Assembly: GCA_028718125.1 (NCBI GenBank)
Contig: JAQUMN010000005.1
Coordinates: forward strand, 67,784-131,783
Source: Kiritimatiellia bacterium
GTDB taxonomy: Bacteria; Verrucomicrobiota; Kiritimatiellia; JAAZAB01
DNA: 64,000 bases
Reading direction: 5' to 3'
Shown piece after piece: positions 58,560 to 64,000 of the stretch. Positions within the stretch are counted from its first letter, which is position 1. Each line of letters starts with the position of its first letter. The notes under the pieces are model-generated. The model was given only the letters and a program-made list of their open reading frames with translations. It ran no database searches and was not told the origin of the DNA. The translations under genes were made by a program, and so were the position numbers.

Positions 58560-60830
58560 TTATAGTCTTACTTTCCGTAGCCGTAAGGCGTTGCTGATGA
58601 CCGAGACGGAACTCAGGCTCATCGCAGCACCGGCAATGATTGGGCTGAGCAGCAGACCGAAGAACGGGTAAAGCACCCCTGCTGCCACCGGAATACCCAA
58701 CGCGTTGTAGAGAAAAGCGAAGAACAAGTTCTGCCGGATGTTCCACATGGTGGCGCGACTGAGGCGGATGGCCTTGGCAATATCGCGGAGATCACCTCTT
58801 ACGAGGATGATGCCCGCGCTTTGCATGGCCACGTCGGTGCCGGTGCCCATGGCGATGCCTACTTCAGCTTCGCTAAGGGCAGGCGCGTCGTTGATGCCGT
58901 CTCCGGCCATCGCCACATGGTTGCCCTCCGCGCGCAGCTTCTTGACATGGGCGACTTTCCCGGCAGGTTCGATCTCCGCTTCCACGGCGTCAAGGCCGAG
59001 TTGCCTGGCCACCACGGCCGCGATCCGGCGATTGTCGCCCGTGAGCATAACGAGCTTTAACCCGAGCACGTGCAAATCGCGGATTGCATCGGCGGTGGTT
59101 GATTTTATCGGGTCGGCAACGGCGAGAATTCCTGCCGGTTTTCCGTCGATGGCGACAAACATCGCAGACTTGCCCTCTTCTTGAAGTTTTACAGCCGAGG
59201 CTTCCAACGGCTCCAAGCCGGTGATCTTTGCGTTCCGCAGGAAATCCGGTTTGCCGATCATCACGTGACGACCGGCGACGTCGCCCAGCACCCCTCCCAC
59301 CGTCACCGAGCGGAAGTCTTTCACAGCATCGAACACGACACCTTGTTCCTTCGCGCCCTGCACAATCGCGGCGGCAAGCGGGTGTTCGCTGTTCTGCTCC
59401 AGTGAAGCGGCCGGACGCAGGAGCTCCTTCGCGTCGAAACCGTCGGCGGGCAGGACATCCATGAGTTTGGGTTTTCCCTCCGTGAGCGTACCCGTCTTGT
59501 CCACAACGAGCGTGGTGACTTTCTCCAACCGTTCGAGCGCCTCAGCTTTTTTAACGAGCACGCCTGCCTGCGCGCCGCGTCCGACGCCGACCATGATGGA
59601 CATAGGTGTAGCCAGGCCGAGGGCGCACGGGCAGGCGATGATGAGGACCGCGACGGCGTTGACGATGGCATGCGCGAGCTTTGGCTCCGGTCCAAGCCAC
59701 ATCCAGAGGACGAAGGTAAGCACCGAAACCGCCAGCACAACCGGCACGAAGACGCCCGCGACCTTGTCGGCGAGGCCCTGAATGGGCGCGCGGCTGCGCT
59801 GGGCTTCGGCAACCATGTTCACAATCTGCCCGAGCAACGTGCCGGTGCCAACCCGCTCGGTGCGCATGACGAAACTGCCGGAACCATTGACAGTGCCCCC
59901 CGTCACTTTGTCGCCGACGGATTTTTCCACCGGGAGCGGTTCGCCGGTGATCATGGATTCCTCCACGCTGGAGTGGCCTTCGACCACCGCGCCATCCACA
60001 GGCACCTTGTCACCTGGAACCACGCGCAACCAATCGCCGACTTTCACCTGATCGAGCGGGACTTCATGATCGCCCCCCGGTGCGACTTGCCGCGCCGTGG
60101 GCGGCGCGAGGTTTAGCAACGCTTTGATGGCGTTGCCCGTGCGGCTGCGGGCACGGAGTTCGAGCACCTGACCGAGGAGCACCAGCACTGTGACCATCGC
60201 GGCGGCCTCAAAGTAGATGGCGACCTTGCCCTCGTGTTGCATCGTGGGCGGGAACAGTCCGGGCAGGAGCATCGCTACGGCGCTAAAGACAAAGGCCGCG
60301 CCCACGCCGATGGCGATCAGCGTGAACATGTTCAAGTGACGCGTTACAACGGAGCACAAGCCGCGCTTGAAGAACGGCCACCCCGCCCACCAGACCACGG
60401 GCGTGGTGAGCGCAAATTGCATCCAGCGTGAGGCATGGCTATTTGCCCAAGACTGGATGGCCGGGATCAAGTGCGCCATCGCGAGGACAAAAACCGGAAC
60501 CGCCAGCGCGGCGCCGATCCAAAAACGCCTTGTCATGTCGCGCAGTTCGGCGTTCTCCTCGTCATCCGTAACAGCTGTAACCGTCTTCGGTTCCAACGCC
60601 ATACCGCATTTGGGGCAATCGCCGGTATGGTCTTGCTGCACTTCCGGGTGCATCGGGCATGTATAAATGGCTTTGCCCTGCGGCTTCTTGTCGTGCTTTG
60701 CAATGGCAGGCGTTGACAGAAACTCCTGCCGGCAGTGATCGCTGCAAAAGTAGAACGCCTGTCCCTTGCGCTCGGCACGTAACTCGGACGCTTCGTTCAC
60801 CGTCATGCCGCAGATGGGATCGAGGGCCAT
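58560..60830 (-). CDS. copB: Copper-type P1B ATPase with YHS and metal-binding N-terminus
   Basis: The 756-residue protein starts with a YHS-like domain ([18 protein letters not shown]). A heavy-metal-binding module follows ([19 protein letters not shown]). The P-type ATPase then has eight expected membrane segments, TGEP (actuator), ACPCALGLA (CPC ion-binding), DKTGTLTEG (phosphorylation aspartate), SEHPLAAA (P1B marker), MLTGDN and [11 protein letters not shown]. Family members export Cu or Ag from the cytoplasm. It is followed by the phosphoketolase start within about 6 bases and preceded by two decayed ferredoxin genes. The gene symbol is tentative; copA-type is also used for this layout. 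Confidence 0.9.
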   Translation of the reverse strand: MALDPICGMTVNEASELRAERKGQAFYFCSDHCRQEFLSTPAIAKHDKKPQGKAIYTCPMHPEVQQDHTGDCPKCGMALEPKTVTAVTDDEENAELRDMTRRFWIGAALAVPVFVLAMAHLIPAIQSWANSHASRWMQFALTTPVVWWAGWPFFKRGLCSVVTRHLNMFTLIAIGVGAAFVFSAVAMLLPGLFPPTMQHEGKVAIYFEAAAMVTVLVLLGQVLELRARSRTGNAIKALLNLAPPTARQVAPGGDHEVPLDQVKVGDWLRVVPGDKVPVDGAVVEGHSSVEESMITGEPLPVEKSVGDKVTGGTVNGSGSFVMRTERVGTGTLLGQIVNMVAEAQRSRAPIQGLADKVAGVFVPVVLAVSVLTFVLWMWLGPEPKLAHAIVNAVAVLIIACPCALGLATPMSIMVGVGRGAQAGVLVKKAEALERLEKVTTLVVDKTGTLTEGKPKLMDVLPADGFDAKELLRPAASLEQNSEHPLAAAIVQGAKEQGVVFDAVKDFRSVTVGGVLGDVAGRHVMIGKPDFLRNAKITGLEPLEASAVKLQEEGKSAMFVAIDGKPAGILAVADPIKSTTADAIRDLHVLGLKLVMLTGDNRRIAAVVARQLGLDAVEAEIEPAGKVAHVKKLRAEGNHVAMAGDGINDAPALSEAEVGIAMGTGTDVAMQSAGIILVRGDLRDIAKAIRLSRATMWNIRQNLFFAFLYNALGIPVAAGVLYPFFGLLLSPIIAGAAMSLSSVSVISNALRLRKVRL

Positions 60831-60842
60831 ATCAATTCCGTT

Positions 60843-61031
60843 TCATTTGACTGGTTCAGCGGTGTCGTAACAACATCGGTCTTCTTTTATGGCTACAGGC
60901 GCCCTCGGCCTCTTTGGGAATGATAGCAACAGAGACTACTGCCTTATCCTCTTCCATCTTAAACAACCGAGAACAGATTTCACACACAGACCGCAACCGA
61001 TATACGTGTCTTGATTCACTTTCGCCTTCAT
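60843..61031 (-). pseudogene. Ferredoxin gene, frameshifted (copy nearer the ATPase)
   Basis: From the ATG at 61031 (AAGGAGATGGT before it), the frame reads MKAKVNQDTYIGCGLCVK and then shifts. In the next frame it continues ICSRLFKMEEDKAVV and IIPKEAEGAC, the usual sequence of a small 4Fe-4S ferredoxin. A single missing base explains the break. The C-terminus is also scrambled: PVAIKED in a third frame is the remnant of the last CP-x-x-AI box. It lies 12 bases upstream of the ATPase start and was probably part of that operon. Confidence 0.7.
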
Positions 61032-61149
61032 ACCATCTCCTTTATTAACGATATAACTTCGATTGGACACTTATCCTCCGCTTCGCGGCACGTGTTTTTC
61101 CGACTTCCAGTCCACTGTCTGAATCTGTCCTTGACTATTTGCGCCTCAT
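61028..61149 (-). pseudogene. Second ferredoxin remnant, tandem to the first
   Basis: The ATG at 61149 follows AAGGAGGTA. After a one-base shift the frame reads AQIVKDRF and then jumps to NTCREAEDKCPIEVISL, the C-terminal box of a ferredoxin; the central cysteine cluster is deleted. Its stop overlaps the next remnant's start (ATGA), as expected for two once-coupled ferredoxin genes. Confidence 0.6.
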
Positions 61150-61489
61150 TACCTCCTTCTTAATGCATGACGCGCGCTTTGATTTTATAGATGCACAGCG
61201 CTATATTTATATTTGAATTTGACGCTATCTTAGAATTAGGCGGCGCGAACCGCCATAAGAAGATCTCTTAGAAGCACAGTCGAAAAACCTGAGGGGGAGA
61301 TCGGGAGCCCGTGGATCGCACTCGGAAAATAAGAAACCTGAAATCAAGGGTTCCCCGATGGGGCCTTGACCCGGATGGATATCCGGCCGACTTCGCGGCC
61401 TGTGGCTGGACCATATCATCAGGATAAAAAGGGGTAACACCTTCTTTTATCAGGCCGGCCGACCCGTTCCAGGGGCAGTCCAGCAGTTT
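61150..61489. other. 340-base gap, no gene seen
   Basis: Between the ferredoxin remnants and the kinase end. Short inverted repeats such as CCGGAT...ATCCGG near 61372 occur, but there is no clear terminator and no convincing frame. Confidence 0.5.
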
Positions 61490-64000
61490 TCAGCCACTAT
61501 TCCCTGGTTCGGGATCCTGCTGCCCGGCGGGCAAGGGGACCTTGATGGACGCCGTGGTTCCCCGGCCCTTTTCAGAATGGATATCGAAACTGCCGCCCAA
61601 CCCCTCGACGCGTTCCCGGATATTGAACAGGCCGAATCCTCCCTTGATACCGCTCTCATGGGAACGGCGTCGTTCAGGATCAAACCCGGCGCCGTTGTCT
61701 TTGACGCAGATATGGATGAAGGAATCTTCCCTCCGGACCGTTATATCAATCCGGCATGGGCCGGCATATTTCAGAGCATTTACGATCAATTCGCGGGTTG
61801 ATTGAAACAGGAGCCCGCGCAGGACGTTTTGCATCGGCCCGGGAGTGCCGACGCCGTTTAGCCGTATATCCATGCCATGCTGTTTACGGAATTTATCGAC
61901 CAGATCGTCCAGCGCAGGCATCAGCCCCAATTCGTAAAGCATAGGCGGCGTAAGATCCGCCATCAGAAGGCGGCATTGCGTAATGGCTTCATCCAGGAGT
62001 TTCCGAATGGGCGTGAGGCAGGCTTGCTCGTCGAGAAGCGCCTTACTTCCGACCGCCCGGGTGACGGAATCCAGCTTAATTGCGGAGAGCGAAAGACTTT
62101 GAACCACGGTGTCATGAATCTGCCGGGAAATCCGACGCCGCTCCTGCTCCTCGGTGGTGGCCAGCTTGTTGGCCAGCGACCGCAGGCGTTTCTGGTAATC
62201 AGTTTTTTCCTTTTCGGCCTTTTTGATCCCGGTAATATCACGGGCGGCGGCAAAAACACCGACGACGTGCCCGGTTTTATCCCGATACACCGTGGCATTA
62301 TAAAGCACGGGCGTGATATCGCCGCTCCGATGCCGGATTTCCAGGGGATAGTCGCGCACGAAACCTTCGCGGAAGGCCCGTTGATATCCAAAGCGCGCCT
62401 TCTCCGGTTCGGTGAAATAATCCAGGAAATCGGTGCCGATCAGTTCCTTGCGGGAGCAGCCCGTGGCGGCTTCCGTGGCAGCATTGACGTCGGTTATTTT
62501 CCCGTCGGGGCCGATGTTTACCAGCGGATCAAGACTGGCTTCGATCAGGCTGCGCGTATGCACGCTGGCCAGACGCAGGGCGTCCGCGGCCTTTTTGCGC
62601 TCGGTGACGTCGATGCCGATGCACAGGATTTCCTCGACTTCTCCGGCTTTATTACGCAGCGCCTTGTTGGTCCACTGAATCCAGACGCGGCGACTGTCAC
62701 GGCAGATGTTCTCGTTCTCATTGATAGCATACGCTTCAGGATTCTGGCCGATGGCCCGGATCAGGGCCGCCATGTCGTTGCCGGACGAATCCGTTCTCGG
62801 GACAATGGTGCCTATGACATTGCGGCCGCGGATCTCGTTCTCCGAATAGCCGAAAAATTTCTGCGAATATTCATTGAAAAAAGTAACCTGCCCGTCCACG
62901 GTCCGCCGCATGATGATGCTGTTAGCATTTTCAACCAGTTCGCGGTATTTCTGCGCGCTGATTTGCAGGGCTTGCTGCGTCTGCGTCAGATCGGAAATAT
63001 CGTGCAGCGTCATCACGATTGCGACCGGCCGGCCATCCGGGTCCCGGCTGAACGCGGCGGACGGAAGGATCGGGACGATGTGCCCGTCGTTTGCGTGAAT
63101 CTCAAATTGCTTCAAGTCGGGCTGGTTTCCGGCAAGCAGGGCCTGCAGTGTGGCGATCGCGGCCGGGCGGCCGTCCGTGGACAGCCAGCCCGGCAGGAAA
63201 TCGGCGACTAGGCGGCCGTTGACATCGGCGCATTTGACCCCGATGAGCTGTTCCATGGCCGGATTGATAAAGGTGATGATGCCGTTCATATCCAACAGGA
63301 GCACGCTTTCATCCATGGCCGTTATTATCTCTCGGGCAGTTTTGGCCGCCGTGGCCTCGGACAAAGCCTTCACCTCCCGTTCCCGCGCCTCGCGGAGTTC
63401 GGTAATGTCCTGGGTGGTCCCGAATCCGCCGAGCAGGACGCCGTCCTTGTCGATCTCCAGTTCAGCTCGTTCGCGCACCCATTTTACGGCGCCCTCTGCG
63501 AGAATACGGTGTTCGATGTCGTATGGCTCGCCAAGGAGGGCGGCTTGCCACGACCGGTCCACAAAAGCCCGGTCTTCCGGATGAACGGCTGCCAAAAACA
63601 TCTCGTAGGTCATGGGCCTGTCCCTGGGAATTCCAAAAATGCGATGGCTCTCATCGGACCAAAGCAATGTGTTGCGTCGCAGGTCCAATCGCCAGCTTCC
63701 AATATGCGCAATGGCCTGGGCTCGATTTAAGTCTGCCTGGCTCTCGCGCAACGTTGCCTCCATTTTCTTGCGCTCAGTAATGTCCATGCTGATGCCAATG
63801 AAGCGCTCGGCCCGCCGCTGTGCGCCCGTTCCCGCAAAATAAACTTGCCCTTTGGCCATGACCCAGTGGATTGTTCCGTTCGGCCAGACCACGCGGTATT
63901 CCGTATCATAGGTTCCCGGTGAGGCCGGATCTATCGCCTGCTGCACAGCTTGGTCAATGCGCCGGCGGTCGGCAGGATGCATAATCTCAATGACTTTTGA
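61490..64000 (-). CDS. Multi-PAS sensor histidine kinase (5' end beyond window)
   Basis: At least 836 residues are visible; the frame stays open to the right edge, so the N-terminus is missing. About five PAS domains follow one another (PAS_3-type near 1-75 and 85-205, then PAS/PAC near 220-340, 345-475 and 480-600). The kinase core has RRISRQIHDTVVQSL near 623 (HisKA_3, NarX/DesK-like phospho-acceptor histidine) and HATPase boxes ELIVNALKYAG near 732 and VKDNGAGFDPE. No transmembrane segment is seen in this part. It probably senses redox state or small ligands and pairs with a LuxR-type regulator outside the window. Confidence 0.88.
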   Translation of the reverse strand, partial: SKVIEIMHPADRRRIDQAVQQAIDPASPGTYDTEYRVVWPNGTIHWVMAKGQVYFAGTGAQRRAERFIGISMDITERKKMEATLRESQADLNRAQAIAHIGSWRLDLRRNTLLWSDESHRIFGIPRDRPMTYEMFLAAVHPEDRAFVDRSWQAALLGEPYDIEHRILAEGAVKWVRERAELEIDKDGVLLGGFGTTQDITELREAREREVKALSEATAAKTAREIITAMDESVLLLDMNGIITFINPAMEQLIGVKCADVNGRLVADFLPGWLSTDGRPAAIATLQALLAGNQPDLKQFEIHANDGHIVPILPSAAFSRDPDGRPVAIVMTLHDISDLTQTQQALQISAQKYRELVENANSIIMRRTVDGQVTFFNEYSQKFFGYSENEIRGRNVIGTIVPRTDSSGNDMAALIRAIGQNPEAYAINENENICRDSRRVWIQWTNKALRNKAGEVEEILCIGIDVTERKKAADALRLASVHTRSLIEASLDPLVNIGPDGKITDVNAATEAATGCSRKELIGTDFLDYFTEPEKARFGYQRAFREGFVRDYPLEIRHRSGDITPVLYNATVYRDKTGHVVGVFAAARDITGIKKAEKEKTDYQKRLRSLANKLATTEEQERRRISRQIHDTVVQSLSLSAIKLDSVTRAVGSKALLDEQACLTPIRKLLDEAITQCRLLMADLTPPMLYELGLMPALDDLVDKFRKQHGMDIRLNGVGTPGPMQNVLRGLLFQSTRELIVNALKYAGPCRIDITVRREDSFIHICVKDNGAGFDPERRRSHESGIKGGFGLFNIRERVEGLGGSFDIHSEKGRGTTASIKVPLPAGQQDPEPGNSG

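Noticed and set aside
61225-61440. 71-residue minus-strand frame
   Set aside because: No RBS, no homology pattern, low-complexity arginine/proline content.
61877-63211. 444-residue plus-strand frame
   Set aside because: Antisense of the PAS kinase; the kinase has H, N and G boxes in order.
1-64000. CRISPR array, tRNA or rRNA genes
   Set aside because: Looked for regular direct repeats with spacers and for tRNA arms; none was convincing.

Overview
The window looks like an accessory-rich stretch of the chromosome of an uncultivated Gram-negative bacterium. Bacterial signs are two lipoproteins with lipobox cysteines, a probable beta-barrel outer-membrane protein, an ECF sigma factor, a multi-PAS histidine kinase, intrinsic terminators and strong Shine-Dalgarno sites. 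The phylum cannot be fixed from sequence alone; a PVC-group or Omnitrophota-like host is only a guess. Unusually for a bacterium, the mobile parts carry an Orc1/Cdc6-like initiator, two HerA-like ATPases and several TATA/BRE-like promoter sequences of archaeal appearance.

Layout. (1) 1-7.8 kb, minus strand: a restriction/defence operon of small HTH protein, PLD-SNF2 helicase, Eco57I-like adenine methylase and PLD-family protein; it continues past the left edge. (2) 8.1-15.8 kb, plus strand: four genes in sequence, the first three overlapping: a nucleoside 2-deoxyribosyltransferase-like enzyme, an MfnB-like TIM-barrel protein, a TM0106-type RecB/RNase H nuclease and an SF2 helicase with a nuclease-like C-terminus. 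I do not recognise this combination as a named system. (3) 15.8-23.6 kb: Orc1/Cdc6-like ATPase, DUF4365 protein, HerA-like ATPase and its partner, three envelope genes, and a short tyrosine recombinase beside two 26-bp inverted near-palindromes. (4) 23.7-32.3 kb: cassette-like cargo (BtrH-like protein, four GNATs, a methyltransferase, a serine hydrolase, an Ig-like membrane protein) with two integron attC-like hairpins.

(5) 32.3-52.7 kb: a plasmid- or ICE-like module with small unknown genes, a very large nuclease-repeat protein, SSB, RadC-like protein, ribbon-helix-helix protein, phosphoribosyltransferase, DUF6573, NERD nuclease, membrane protein, RING-like zinc protein and HerA-like ATPase. 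These are followed by a compact ubiquitin-like operon (Ubl, E2-like, JAMM peptidase, E1-like), then two small membrane proteins, a winged-helix protein and a phage-type Dam methylase. (6) 52.7-53.7 kb: a recombinase-associated HTH protein and a GIY-YIG nuclease preceded by three similar hairpins. (7) 53.9-64 kb: chromosome-like genes: ECF sigma factor, an aldolase truncated just before its Schiff-base lysine, phosphoketolase, copper P-type ATPase, two decayed ferredoxins and a histidine kinase running off the right edge.

The best candidates for something undescribed are the ubiquitin-like operon with its RING-like and HerA neighbours, and the four-gene block at 8.1-15.8 kb. No rRNA, tRNA or CRISPR array was seen.
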